This document shows, one piece after another, positions 8,224 through 17,559 of a DNA stretch of 64,000 nt (position 1 is its first letter; the number at the start of each line of letters is the position of its first letter). The notes below the pieces were generated by a model, which saw nothing but the letters and a program-made list of their open reading frames with translations, was not told where the DNA came from and made no database searches. The stretch is from Planctomycetota bacterium (GTDB lineage: Bacteria; Planctomycetota; UBA1135; JADKAF01), in NCBI GenBank assembly GCA_016719295.1, contig JADKAF010000001.1, positions 1,736,001 to 1,800,000 of the forward strand, written 5' to 3'. The translations under genes were made by a program, and so were the position numbers.

Positions 8224-9410
8224 GAAACGGCTCGCTCGAAGACGCTGCGCAGCGTCGCGATCGTGGGCTCCCAGCCGAGGCGTCGCCGCGCCTCGACCAA
8301 GGCCGCGGGCGAGAAGCTGCGCTGCAGGCTGCGCTGCAGGGCCATGCGCAGCCCCGGGAGCATGTCGCGCGCCGGATCGTCGGGATCGACGGCGAAGAGA
8401 TCCGAGACCTCGCTCTTCGCGATCTCGGGAACCCCGCCCACCGCGGAGGCCACCACGGGCAAGCCGCAGGCGAGCGCTTCGCAGACCACGTTGGGATGCC
8501 CTTCGGAGTAGCTCGGCAGCACGAAGCGATCGGCGGCGCGATACCACGGCACGAGGGCCGCGTGCGCGACCTCGCCGGCGAAGTGCACGCGCTCCTCGAG
8601 GCGGAGCTCCTTCGCGCGCGCCTCGAGCGCGCCGCGCTCCTCGCCCTTGCCGACGTAGCAGAGCGAGACCTCGCTCGGCAGCGCCGCGAGCGCCTCCAGC
8701 AGCTCGTGGACGCCCTTCGCGCGCACGAGGCGCCCCACGAAGAGCAGCCAGCGGCCCTTGTCGGCGAGCCCGACCTTCTGCCGCGCCGCGGCCTGCGGGC
8801 CGGGCGAGAACTTCTCCAGATCGACGCCGTTCGGCGCGTGCACGATCTTCGCTGCCGCGCTCGGCTCGAGGGCCCGCAGCTTCTCGCAGAGCGCCTCCGA
8901 GACGCCGCACACGAAGCGCGCGTGACGCAGGAGCTCCTGGATCTGCGCGCGAGGGCCCTCGTGCTTCGCCAGCACGTTCACATCGCTGCCGCGCGCGGAG
9001 GCGATGAGCGGGATCCCCTGCTCGGAGGCGAGGATCTGCGCCGCGACGCAGTCGGGATAGAGGTAGTGCGCGTCGATCACATCGGGGCGCAGCTCGGACA
9101 CCACCTTCTCGAAGGTCTTGCGGATCCCCTTCGCCATGGCGCGCGCCTGGCCCTCGAGCCCGAGGCCGGGGAGCTTCAGGTAGCGCGGGTGCAGGACCTC
9201 GACGCCATCGTCGAGCTCGCGGCGCGGAACCTTGCCTTGCTCCGACCAGCGGCCGAAGCCGGGGATGGGCGGGAAGAAGGGCAGCGGCGCGATCACGCGA
9301 TGCTCCCAGTGGAGCTCGTTCCGCAGCCGGCGCAGGCGCTCGCGGACGAACACGCCGAGGTTCGGCTGGATCGCGTTGGGGTAGAGGTTCGTGAAGCTGA
9401 GGACCTTCAT
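8220..9410 (-). CDS. Glycosyltransferase family 4
   Basis: 396 aa, start MKVLSFTNLYPNAIQPNLGV at 9410; both ends overlap neighbours by 4 nt (ATGA upstream, GTGA downstream). The N-terminal domain has the acceptor-side loop G-V-F-V-R, and the C-terminal domain the nucleotide-sugar site: LFVGRLVRAKGVHELLEAL, then SYSEGHPNVVCEALACGLPV with the E-x7-E pair of GT4. Members transfer hexoses or rhamnose to lipid-linked oligosaccharides in the cytoplasm. The very tight coupling puts it in exopolysaccharide repeat-unit assembly. The sugar donor cannot be told from sequence; dTDP-rhamnose from the same locus is a candidate. Confidence 0.88.
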   Translation of the reverse strand: MKVLSFTNLYPNAIQPNLGVFVRERLRRLRNELHWEHRVIAPLPFFPPIPGFGRWSEQGKVPRRELDDGVEVLHPRYLKLPGLGLEGQARAMAKGIRKTFEKVVSELRPDVIDAHYLYPDCVAAQILASEQGIPLIASARGSDVNVLAKHEGPRAQIQELLRHARFVCGVSEALCEKLRALEPSAAAKIVHAPNGVDLEKFSPGPQAAARQKVGLADKGRWLLFVGRLVRAKGVHELLEALAALPSEVSLCYVGKGEERGALEARAKELRLEERVHFAGEVAHAALVPWYRAADRFVLPSYSEGHPNVVCEALACGLPVVASAVGGVPEIAKSEVSDLFAVDPDDPARDMLPGLRMALQRSLQRSFSPAALVEARRRLGWEPTIATLRSVFERAVS

Positions 9411-11326
9411 GGATGCACGGCGACCGACGGACGAGAAGGACGCGCGGGGGCGCGGCGGTGATGGCAGCTCCACCAGCCGTCGAAGCACAGCACGGCCCAG
9501 AGCAGCTCTGCCGCATCGCGTCGCCCGCTGCGGTGCTCGGCGAGCACGGAGCGCAGGGCGGCTCGATCGAAGAGCTCGCTCGGCAGCGACTCCACGGCCT
9601 GGTCGAGCTCGCCTTCGAGAGCGCTGCGCGTCCACGCGGTGAGCGGCACGGTGAAGCCTTGCTTGCGCCGCGTGAGCGTGTCCGCGGGCAATCGACGCAC
9701 CATAGCTTGCTTGAAGATCGCCTTGCCCTCCATCCCCCGCAGTTTGTATCGCGCGGGGATGCGCGCGGCCATCTCGACGAAGACGTGGTCCAGCAGCGGG
9801 ACGCGGACCTCGAGCGAGACCGCCATCGAGGCGCGATCGACCTTCGTCAGGATGTCGTCGACCAGGTTGGTCTTGAGATCGAGGTACATCGCGCGCTCGA
9901 GCGGATCGCGGCTCGGCGCGCGCTCGTAGTGCTCGCGCAGGGTCGCGAAGGGATCGACCTCGCGCATCTGCGCACGCAGATCGGGAGCGAGGATCGGCAG
10001 GACCCACTCCGGCAGGTTCGAGGCGACCGAGCGCGCGTAGGCCTCGAAAGGATCGCGCGCGAGGTTCTGAAGCAGCGTCTTCGCGCGCAACGCCCGCGGC
10101 AGACGGTCGCCCTTCGGATAGAGGGCCCCGAGCGCTCCGAAGAGCGGTCGGCGCAGGAAGCCGGGCAGGCGCGACCTCCAGCGGTTCTCGAGCGCGTCGA
10201 ACGCGTAGCGGCGGTAGCCGGCGAAGTTCTCGTCGCCGCCATCGCCGGACAGCGCCACGGTGACGCGCTCGCGCGCCAGGCGCGAGACCAGATAGGTCGG
10301 CACCGCCGAGGAGTCCGCGAAGGGCTCGTCGAAGAACCAGGGCAGCGTCGTGCGCGCGAGCAGCGGATCGGCGCTCGCGTCGTAGCTGCGATGATCGGTG
10401 CCGAAGCGCGCGGCGAGCTCGGCGGCGTAGCGCGATTCGTCGTGCGCGCGATCGGAGAAGCCGACCGTGCAGGTCTTGATCGGCTCGCCGCCCGCGCCGG
10501 CGAGGCAGGCCACTACCGCCGAGCTGTCGAGACCGCCGGAGAGGAAGGCCCCGAGCGGAACCTCCGACATCAGATGCGAGCGCACGCACTCCTCGAGCAG
10601 GCCGTCGATCTTCTCGACCAGCCGCTCCTCGGGATCGTCGTCGGTGCCCATCTCGGGCAGGTCCCAGTAGCGCGTGAGCCGCGGCTCCTGGCCTGGCACG
10701 AGCTCCAGGTAATGGCCCGCGGGGAGCTTCCACGCATCGGCGTAGATCGTTCTAGGCGCGGGCACGTAGCGGAGGCAGAGGTACTCGTAGAGCGCACGGG
10801 GCTCCAAGCGCCGCGGGAAGCGCGGGTTCGCGAGCACGGCCTTCAGCTCGGAGCCGAAGAACACGTCCGCGCCGGACCGCGCCCAGTAGAGCGGCTTGAT
10901 GCCCAGCCGATCGCGCCCGAGGAGCAGGCGCCCGTCGCGCGTGTCGAGCAGCGCGAAGGCGAACATGCCGCGCAAGCGCTCGATGCCGCGCGGGCCGTAG
11001 CGCTCGTAGAGATGGATCACCGTCTCGCAGTCCGAGCCGGTGGAGAAGCGCGCGCCTTCCCGCTCCAGCGCCGCTCGCAGCTCGCGGTGGTTGTAGATCT
11101 CGCCGTTCACCACGGCGACGATCGAGCGATCGCGGCTGAAGAGCGGCTGATGGCCGCCGCGGAGATCGATGATGCTGAGCCGTCGGTGCCCGATCTGCGC
11201 ATGCGGCAGACCGAAGAGGCCCGCGTCATCGGGCCCGCGGTGCTCGAGCGTGTCGCGCATGGCCTCGACGAGACGCGGGTCCACCGCGCCACCGTCGAGC
11301 TTCATCCATCCAGCGATGCCACACAT
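9407..11326 (-). CDS. Asparagine synthase-like amidotransferase of exopolysaccharide locus
   Basis: 639 aa. MCGIAGWM gives the N-terminal nucleophile Cys2 of the class II glutaminase domain, followed by RLSIIDLRGGHQP and NGEIYNHRELR. The synthetase domain has the PP-loop LSGGLDSSAVVA and the later SGDGGDENFAGY motif. AsnB-like proteins of this length occur in exosortase A loci (TIGR03108), where they are presumed to amidate a sugar acid of the polysaccharide rather than aspartate. The locus context favours that role, and UDP-GlcNAcA made nearby would be a suitable acid, but this is inference. Its stop overlaps the GT4 start (ATGA); start is 24 nt after the ligase gene. Confidence 0.87.
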   Translation of the reverse strand: MCGIAGWMKLDGGAVDPRLVEAMRDTLEHRGPDDAGLFGLPHAQIGHRRLSIIDLRGGHQPLFSRDRSIVAVVNGEIYNHRELRAALEREGARFSTGSDCETVIHLYERYGPRGIERLRGMFAFALLDTRDGRLLLGRDRLGIKPLYWARSGADVFFGSELKAVLANPRFPRRLEPRALYEYLCLRYVPAPRTIYADAWKLPAGHYLELVPGQEPRLTRYWDLPEMGTDDDPEERLVEKIDGLLEECVRSHLMSEVPLGAFLSGGLDSSAVVACLAGAGGEPIKTCTVGFSDRAHDESRYAAELAARFGTDHRSYDASADPLLARTTLPWFFDEPFADSSAVPTYLVSRLARERVTVALSGDGGDENFAGYRRYAFDALENRWRSRLPGFLRRPLFGALGALYPKGDRLPRALRAKTLLQNLARDPFEAYARSVASNLPEWVLPILAPDLRAQMREVDPFATLREHYERAPSRDPLERAMYLDLKTNLVDDILTKVDRASMAVSLEVRVPLLDHVFVEMAARIPARYKLRGMEGKAIFKQAMVRRLPADTLTRRKQGFTVPLTAWTRSALEGELDQAVESLPSELFDRAALRSVLAEHRSGRRDAAELLWAVLCFDGWWSCHHRRAPARPSRPSVAVHP

Positions 11327-11350
11327 GCGCTCTTCCTCTTCGCCCTCGGC

Positions 11351-12926
11351 TCAGCCGCGGAACCAACGCGGCCGGCGCGGAGGCTCCGCCCAGGATCGAC
11401 CGCCGCGGGTCTCGGGCTCCAGCGCAGGCTCCCGGAAGCCGCCCCGGAGCTCGCCCCGCCCCTCGAAGCTCAGGCGCTCGGGACCTGCTTCGTCTGCCGG
11501 GGGCACCGCCTCGCCGCGCGTCCCGAAGCCGCGGCGCGCCTCTGCCTGCGGAGTGGTCGCTGCCAGCGCCGGCTCCAGCGCCCCGCGACGGCCGAAGCCG
11601 TAGCTCGGACGGAAGGCGACCTCGCGCGGGGCCTGCACTACCCCCACCTCCCAGATCACCTCGCCCCGCATCTCGCGCTGCGCCAGATGCTTGAACACCA
11701 CCGACGCCACGATGATGTGATACATCAAGTCGAAGGTGGCGCGGTTCAGGAAGGTGCTGCCGATCACGAAGCCGAACAAGCTCGCCTCGAACATGCGCGT
11801 GTAGTCGAGGATCCACGGCCGCGCGCCGACGCGGCGCCTCGCGGCGCACGCTCCCGAGCATCCAGAAGGTGCTGATCAGCAGCAGGAGGTAGAGGGCGAA
11901 CGCGATCGAGCCCTGCTCCGCCCAGACCTGGAGATAGGAGTTGTGCACCACGATCGTGCGCGACCCATGAGACGCGCCGACGTGCTTCGAGATGTCCATG
12001 CGCGCGTAGGCCAGCTCGAAGTTGCGCATGCCGACGCCGAACCAAGGGTGCTGCTCGACCACCTGCAGCGCGATGCCCCAGGCCTCGATACGCCCCGCCG
12101 CCGAGGCCTCCTCGGTCGGCTTCTCCAGCGTGGCGAGGCGATCCACGAACGACTGCGGCACGACCGCGAGCCCCACGAGCGCGACGGCGACCCCCACGGC
12201 GAGGCCTTGCATGCGGCGCTTCGAGCGCCAGACCATCATGCCGAGGACCCCCACCATCGAGAGGAAGCCCCCGCGCGAGTGGGTGAGCACCACGGTGAAC
12301 ATGGTGAGCGCCACACCCATGTAGGTGAAGCTCCGCACGCGCGCGCTCCCCTCGCTGAAGCCGAGGTAGAACATGATGGGGATCGACATCACCAGCGCGA
12401 GCGCGAAGTCGTTGTTGTCCTCCAGCATGCCTCCCGGGCCCTGCATGACGCGGGCCTGCCCGCCGGTCAACACGCCGAAGATCCCGGTCTTGATGCCGTA
12501 GAAGCCGAGCGAGAGCGCGATCGTCCAGCAGAACCAGCGCAGCTTGTTGCGCGTGTCGAGCAGCGTCGTGGTGATCAGCGCGATGAAGATCACCTTCACG
12601 TACTCGATGTAGTAGTTCGTCACCCACTGGTCGAAGCCGGTGTACGAGAAATAGATCGAGACCGCCGAGAGGGCGGTGAGCGCGACGATGATCCAGCAGC
12701 GCAGATCGCGCAGGAACAGCGCTTTGCCGCGCTCGTTCACCAGGAAGCCCACGATCAGCGCGAGCGAGACGAAGAACGAGAAACGCATCGTGCGCGCGAA
12801 CCCCCAGCAGAGGTCCTGCGCGCGCATGTAGGCGAGCCAGGTGAACGTGAGCAGGCCGACGTACGGGCGGAAGAAGCACGCCGGCAGCAGAAGGACGACG
12901 ATCAGCGTGAGGATGGCGTCGCGCAC
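11351..12926 (-). CDS. O-antigen ligase/polymerase-like protein, frameshifted near 11820-11850
   Basis: The N-terminal ~370 residues (MRDAILTLIVVLLLPACFFR, then RPYVGLLTFTWLAYMRAQ) form a multi-span membrane protein like the exosortase-A-associated O-glycosylation ligase (TIGR03097), with the Wzy_C loop HPWFGVGMRNFELAYAR and THSRGGFLS. After MLGSVRREAPRRR the frame leaves homology. The membrane segment LFGFVIGSTFLNRATFDLMY and the rest to the stop at 11351 continue in the frame one base over. One extra base (or two missing) in the GC run near 11820-11850 explains it; repaired, the product is about 524 aa with a charged cytoplasmic tail. It may be a true mutation or an assembly error. Without it, polymerisation or ligation in this locus would fail. 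Confidence 0.75.
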
Positions 12927-12951
12927 TGGAGCTCGCGCACTCCTCGGGCGC

Positions 12952-14640
12952 TCAAGAGCGCCCGCCGATCAGGTCGTCGAGGAAGCGCGTGACTTCCTGC
13001 GGCAGGCGGTCGGGGTGCCGCGTGTAGAGATAGACGAAGCTGCCGACCGCACCGAGGAAGAGGGCGGCGATCGCGAGCGAGAAGCGACGCGAGCGCCGGC
13101 GCTCCTTCATCTCCTCGACGGTCCAGATGCGGTTCACGGCGCCGAGGATCGGCACGTCCAGCCAGGTCGTCGCGTCCTCGACGGAGCGGAAGGAGAGGCG
13201 GCCGTACTCGGTGAGCAGCACCATCGTCGCCCCGAAGATGAGGCCGGCGAGGAGACCGATGCCGAGGAGCACCCAGGTGTTCGGCCAGACGGGCTTGCGG
13301 CCGGCGATCGGCGGGATCAGCACGCCGAAGGGGTCACCGCGCTCCGACTTCAGCAAGCGCAGCACCTGGCTGCGCGCCTCGACCTCGGCCTTCGCTTGCG
13401 CGATCTCGGTGCCGAGCTCGCGGTACCTCTCCTTCGCGATGCGCACCGCGGCATAGGAGGTCTTGCGCTCGGCGACGGCGCGATCGAGGTCGCGCACCTG
13501 TAGCTTGAGCTGCTCCGCGCGCGAACGCTGGCGCGCAAGATCGCCTTTCAGCTGCTCCACGCGCTGGCGCTGAGCCTTCCATTCCGGGTTGGGCTTCTTC
13601 ACCCAGGACTCGGCCTTCGTCGGATCCACGACGCCGCCACCCAGCTCGGCGAGCTGTCGATCGATTCTCGCGATCAGCTGCTTCTTCTTCCTCACGCGAG
13701 GATCGATGGCGGTCCGGCCCTGCATCTCCTGCTCGAGCTCCAGCTTGCGTGCTTCGAGCTGCTGACGCAGGGAATCCGTCTCCGTTGGCAACCCCTCCGG
13801 GGTCTCGGGCATATCGAGCTCGCGCACCGTCGGCTCGAGCTCGTCCAAGCGCGCTTGCGCCTGCTCGAAGGTCGGCACCAGGCCCGCGATCTCCTCCTCG
13901 AGCTTTCGCAGCTCCTCCCTGCGGGCCTGGAGCTTCTGCTCCTCGGGATCGACCAGCGCTTGCGTGCGCTCGGCGTCGAAGTCCCCCGCCGCGATCGGGA
14001 GCTGCCCCTCCGCGACGATGCGGTCGATCTGCCCCGACGTGGTGGTGCGCGCGTTCTCGAGCTGATCGAGGATGCGTTTGCGATGAGCGAACTGGTCCTC
14101 GAGGATGCGCACGTAGGAGTCGCGAACCTGCCGCCGCCAGAGCGCGGAGATCGCCTCCACGAACGCCCGCGCGCGCTCCGGGTCGTGATCGTGGAATGCG
14201 ATCGAGATGCGGTCGTCGCCCGTCTCCGCCTTCTTCTGCGCGACGCCGACGATGATGCGGTCCGCGAGCTGCTGCAGGTACTGGCGCAGCAGATAGGGAT
14301 CGCCGGCCGCCGCGGTCGAGGAGTAGCTCGGCCACTGCAGCTCTTGCCCCACGACCTGCGCGATCAGGTTGAAGTCCTGGATCTGGCTCGCGGCGTTCTG
14401 GAGATTGCGCAGGATCGGATGCTGCCGCGGATCGCGTACCGACCCGTCCGCGAGCAGGACCGTCTCCTTGATCTCGATCAGCGTTCCGGACTCGAACTGC
14501 TTCGGGAGCAGCGCGGTCACGATCATGGCGATCACCAAGCCCACGAGCGGCGGGTAGACGAGCCACAGCCGCTTGCGCTGCAGCAGCGTCACCAGCTCGA
14601 AGATCTGAGCCGTAGCCTGGGCTTTGGGGGTGGTGGCCAT
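12952..14640 (-). CDS. Polysaccharide chain-length determinant (Wzz/GumC-like)
   Basis: 562 aa. One membrane helix near the N-terminus (KRLWLVYPPLVGLVIAMIVT) and one near the C-terminus (TWVLLGIGLLAGLIFGATMV) flank a long periplasmic part. That part, residues ~170-420, is heavily charged coiled coil with two hairpin-like helical arms (EEQKLQARREELRKLEEEIA). This is the layout of Wzz/GumC co-polymerases that set chain length and link to the Wza outer-membrane channel. No C-terminal tyrosine kinase domain or tyrosine cluster is present. It ends 25 nt before the ligase gene and starts 19 nt after wza. Confidence 0.88.
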   Translation of the reverse strand: MATTPKAQATAQIFELVTLLQRKRLWLVYPPLVGLVIAMIVTALLPKQFESGTLIEIKETVLLADGSVRDPRQHPILRNLQNAASQIQDFNLIAQVVGQELQWPSYSSTAAAGDPYLLRQYLQQLADRIIVGVAQKKAETGDDRISIAFHDHDPERARAFVEAISALWRRQVRDSYVRILEDQFAHRKRILDQLENARTTTSGQIDRIVAEGQLPIAAGDFDAERTQALVDPEEQKLQARREELRKLEEEIAGLVPTFEQAQARLDELEPTVRELDMPETPEGLPTETDSLRQQLEARKLELEQEMQGRTAIDPRVRKKKQLIARIDRQLAELGGGVVDPTKAESWVKKPNPEWKAQRQRVEQLKGDLARQRSRAEQLKLQVRDLDRAVAERKTSYAAVRIAKERYRELGTEIAQAKAEVEARSQVLRLLKSERGDPFGVLIPPIAGRKPVWPNTWVLLGIGLLAGLIFGATMVLLTEYGRLSFRSVEDATTWLDVPILGAVNRIWTVEEMKERRRSRRFSLAIAALFLGAVGSFVYLYTRHPDRLPQEVTRFLDDLIGGRS

Positions 14641-14659
14641 GAAGGGTTGCGCGCTGCGC

Positions 14660-15454
14660 TCAGAAGATCACGCGCCCGCCACCCTGGCGGAAGTCTTCGT
14701 CGGTGATGTAATCGTAGGAGCGCAGCGAGCTCATGATGACGCCGAAGACCTGCTCCAGCGGGAAGAAGACGCGGCGCAAGAAGTAGCCCACCTCGGCCAG
14801 CCAAGTCGGCGGCACGTAGATGATGTCCTTCTCCCGCACAGTGAGATTGAAGGCGCTGAGGCCCTCGGTGACGATCTGGTGAATGTTGATCTGAACGACG
14901 AGAGGATCCAGCGGATCGCCCCGGATCAGGCGGCAGCTCGCGATGTTGGCCGAGTCGGAGAGCGGGCTCGAGCCCATGACCGCATCCATCACGGTCGTCT
15001 CTTCGGCCAGCACGCGGCGACCGGCCTCGCGGACCTCGCCGAAGACGTAGAAGTACTTCGCGCGCGAAGTGATCCTGATCTTGATGTCCAGATCGTCGGC
15101 GCCGCCCTCGTAGTACGGGGCATAGCGCTTCGTGAGCTCGGCCTCGAGCTCCTTCTGGGTCATCCCCGCGACGTAGACCGAGCCCAGGAACGGCATCTCG
15201 ATCGTGCCGTCGATGTCCACGATCTGGGGTGCAAGCGTGAGGTCCTCGGGGTTCAGGTTGTCGACGACGGCGACCCCGTCGCCGATGACGATGTAGTTCT
15301 CCTCCTGGGCATCGCCGTAGGTGCGGCCGCCGGGGCCGCTCTGCACCATCTCGGCGAGCTCGCGCCGATCGGGAACGCGGTAGCTGACGCAACCGGAGCC
15401 GAGGCACGCGGCCACCAGGGCCGCTGCCAGGAACGCTGCCGTGGACTTGCTCAT
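14660..15454 (-). CDS. Polysaccharide export lipoprotein (Wza-like)
   Basis: 264 aa from the ATG at 15454, with GGAAG just upstream; an ATG at 15490 is in frame but lacks this site. The signal peptide ends in the lipobox LGSGC, so Cys22 would be lipidated. The Poly_export domain follows (EENYIVIGDGVAVVDNLNPE through PFLGSVYVAGMTQKELEAEL), then an SLBB-like segment (YFYVFGEVREAGRRVLAEET). Wza forms the outer-membrane export channel. The protein is shorter than E. coli Wza (379 aa), as is usual in exosortase-A-type loci. The 147 nt upstream of it hold a direct repeat. Confidence 0.88.
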   Translation of the reverse strand: MSKSTAAFLAAALVAACLGSGCVSYRVPDRRELAEMVQSGPGGRTYGDAQEENYIVIGDGVAVVDNLNPEDLTLAPQIVDIDGTIEMPFLGSVYVAGMTQKELEAELTKRYAPYYEGGADDLDIKIRITSRAKYFYVFGEVREAGRRVLAEETTVMDAVMGSSPLSDSANIASCRLIRGDPLDPLVVQINIHQIVTEGLSAFNLTVREKDIIYVPPTWLAEVGYFLRRVFFPLEQVFGVIMSSLRSYDYITDEDFRQGGGRVIF

Positions 15455-15504
15455 GCTTCCGCTGCTCAGGAGGTTCGAACTACACCGCATGGGCCCCAGG
15501 CGCT

Positions 15505-15536
15505 TGATTGGCCCGAGGGGTTGGATTGGCCCGAGG
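15505..15536. repeat. Direct repeat upstream of wza
   Basis: GATTGGCCCGAGG occurs twice (15506-15518 and 15524-15536) at 18-nt spacing in the rfbB-wza intergenic gap. Two such sites at near two-turn-apart spacing could be an operator for wza, but nothing else supports this. Confidence 0.4.
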
Positions 15537-15601
15537 CGCTTGCTGCGCCGCCGAGCCCCGTCGGGCCCGCGATCGGACGCGGGATTCGCCGACGGCGGAA
15601 C

Positions 15602-16621
15602 TCAGCCCCGCCCCTGGTACTGCTGCCGATAGTACTCCTGGTAGGCCCCGCTCTTCACGCGCTGCCACCAGTCGCGATTCGCCAGGTACCACTTCACGGT
15701 GAGCGGCAGGGCCTGCTCGAAGGTCCACTGCGGGCGCCAGCCGAGCTCGCGCTCGATCTTCGAGGCGTCGATCGCGTAGCGGCGGTCGTGGCCCGGGCGG
15801 TCCTTCACGTACTCGATCAGCGACTCGCCCTTGCCGATCTCGCGGAGCACGCGCCGGACGATCTCGATGTTCGGCATCTCGTTGTTGCCGCCGATGTTGT
15901 AGACCTCGCCCGGGGCGCCGGCCTCGAGCACGCGCAGGATCGCGGTGCAGTGGTCCTCGACGTACAGCCAGTCGCGGACGTTCATGCCGTCGCCGTAGAC
16001 CGGCAGCTTCTTCCCCTCGAGCGCGTTGGTGATCATCAAGGGGATCAGCTTCTCGGGGAACTGGTACGGGCCGTAGTTGTTCGAGCAGCGCGTGGTTAGC
16101 ACCGGCATGTGGTGCGTGTGGAACGCCGCGCGCACCAAGAGGTCCGAGCCCGCCTTCGAGGCCGAGTACGGCGAGTTCGCGGAGAGCGGGGTCTCCTCGG
16201 TGAAGAGACCGGTGGCTCCCAGCGAGCCGTAGACCTCGTCCGTGGAGACGTGCAGGAAGCGCTCGACCTTGGCGGCGCGCGACGCGTCGAGGAGCACTTG
16301 AGTGCCCAGGACGTTGGTGTTCACGAACGCGCTCGCGCCGAGGATGCTGCGATCGACGTGGCTCTCGGCGGCGAAATGCACGACGAGCTGCGGGCGATGC
16401 TGCTCGAAGCAGGCCTGCACCGCCGCGGCATCGGTGATGTCCCCTCTCACGAAGAGGTGGCGCGAGTCGCGCTCCAACGCGCGCAGGTTCTCGAGGTTCC
16501 CTGCGTAGGTGAGCGCGTCGAAGTTCACGATCGTCCAATCGGGGCGCACGCGCCGCAGCAGATGGACGAAGTTGGAGCCGATGAAGCCGGCGCCGCCGGT
16601 GACCAGGATCGTCTGCGACAT
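15602..16621 (-). CDS. rfbB: dTDP-glucose 4,6-dehydratase
   Basis: 339 aa. Extended SDR: NAD-binding GGAGFIG near the N-terminus, FDALTYAGNLENL, the diagnostic HFAAESHVDRSI, the catalytic DEVYG (Asp-Glu) and YSASKAGSDLL (Tyr-x3-Lys), and RCSNNYGPYQFPEKLIPLMI. It converts dTDP-glucose to dTDP-4-keto-6-deoxyglucose, the second step to dTDP-L-rhamnose. The start overlaps the rfbD stop by one base (TGATG at 16619-16623), so rfbA-rfbD-rfbB are one coupled unit. Length is slightly below the E. coli enzyme (355-361 aa). Confidence 0.96.
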   Translation of the reverse strand: MSQTILVTGGAGFIGSNFVHLLRRVRPDWTIVNFDALTYAGNLENLRALERDSRHLFVRGDITDAAAVQACFEQHRPQLVVHFAAESHVDRSILGASAFVNTNVLGTQVLLDASRAAKVERFLHVSTDEVYGSLGATGLFTEETPLSANSPYSASKAGSDLLVRAAFHTHHMPVLTTRCSNNYGPYQFPEKLIPLMITNALEGKKLPVYGDGMNVRDWLYVEDHCTAILRVLEAGAPGEVYNIGGNNEMPNIEIVRRVLREIGKGESLIEYVKDRPGHDRRYAIDASKIERELGWRPQWTFEQALPLTVKWYLANRDWWQRVKSGAYQEYYRQQYQGRG

Positions 16622-17559
16622 CAGTGCGGGCGCGCCTCCCGGGCGCGAGTTTGCTCGGTCTGGACTTCGGTCGGCGGCGCACCGCGCCTGAGCCTTTCCA
16701 CTTCGGCGGGGTCGGCGAGGTACTCGGCGAGCGCCTCGGCCCAGGGGCGGAGCCGCAGGTCGAGCGAGAGCTCGAGCCGACGGCAGGCGAGCGCGGAGTA
16801 CGCCGGGCGAGCAGCCGGACGCGCGAGCTCGGCCGTGCTGATCGGACGCGCCTCGATGGCGCTGCCGGTGAGGGCCAGAGCCCGCGCGGCGAAGGTGTTC
16901 CAGGAGGCCTCGCCCGAGTTGGCGCAGTGCCAGAGGCCTGCCTCCCCTTCCAGAGCGATGCGCCAGAGAGCGCGCGCGAGATCGACGGTGTAGGTCGGGC
17001 AACCGAGCTGGTCGTCGACCACCGTCAGGAAGGGCTTCTCCTCCGCGGCCTTGAGGATCGCGCCGATGAAATGCCTCCCACGCGGCCCGTAGAGCCACTG
17101 CGTGCGCACGACCTGCGCGGAGCCGCCGACCTCGAGCACCGCTTGCTCGCCCCAATGCTTCGAGCGCCCGTAGGTGCTCTGCGGGTTCGGAGCGTCGAAC
17201 TCCTCGTACGGGCGGCGCGGCTGGCGCGAGCCATCGAAGACGAAGTCCGTGCCGACGTGTAGGAGACGCGCGCCGTGCTCGCGGGCCGCGAGCGCGAGGT
17301 TCAGCGGGCCGAGGCCGTTCGCGCGATAGGCGGCCAGAGGCTCCTCCTCCGCGCGATCGACCGCCGTGTATGCCGTCGCGTTCAGGAGCAGCGCCGGCTT
17401 CTCCGCGCGCACGAGCGCCCGCACGGCCTCACGATCGGCAACGTCGCAGCGCTCGCGCGCGAGGCCCACGGCGACGACGCCGCTCGGAGCGGAGCGCAGG
17501 AGCTCGCTGCCGAGCATGCCGCGCGCGCCGAAGACGAGCGCCTTCGTCTGCGCGGTCAC
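16621..17559 (-). CDS. rfbD: dTDP-4-dehydrorhamnose reductase
   Basis: 312 aa, starting at GTG 17559, which overlaps the rfbA stop as GTGA. Features: FGARGMLGSELL (NADPH-binding glycine motif), NATAYTAVDRAEEE, HVGTDFVFDGS and the Tyr-x3-Lys in STYGRSKHWGE. The reductase makes dTDP-L-rhamnose from the 4-keto intermediate. The C-terminal ~20 residues are an unusual charged tail. The epimerase rfbC, which acts between rfbB and rfbD, is not found in this locus, so it must be elsewhere or replaced. Confidence 0.93.
   Translation of the reverse strand: MTAQTKALVFGARGMLGSELLRSAPSGVVAVGLARERCDVADREAVRALVRAEKPALLLNATAYTAVDRAEEEPLAAYRANGLGPLNLALAAREHGARLLHVGTDFVFDGSRQPRRPYEEFDAPNPQSTYGRSKHWGEQAVLEVGGSAQVVRTQWLYGPRGRHFIGAILKAAEEKPFLTVVDDQLGCPTYTVDLARALWRIALEGEAGLWHCANSGEASWNTFAARALALTGSAIEARPISTAELARPAARPAYSALACRRLELSLDLRLRPWAEALAEYLADPAEVERLRRGAPPTEVQTEQTRAREARPH

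Noticed and set aside
9413..11875. An 820-codon plus-strand frame opposite the GT4 and amidotransferase genes
   Set aside because: It is Arg/Ala/Glu-rich shadow coding without motifs; the minus-strand genes carry clear catalytic residues.
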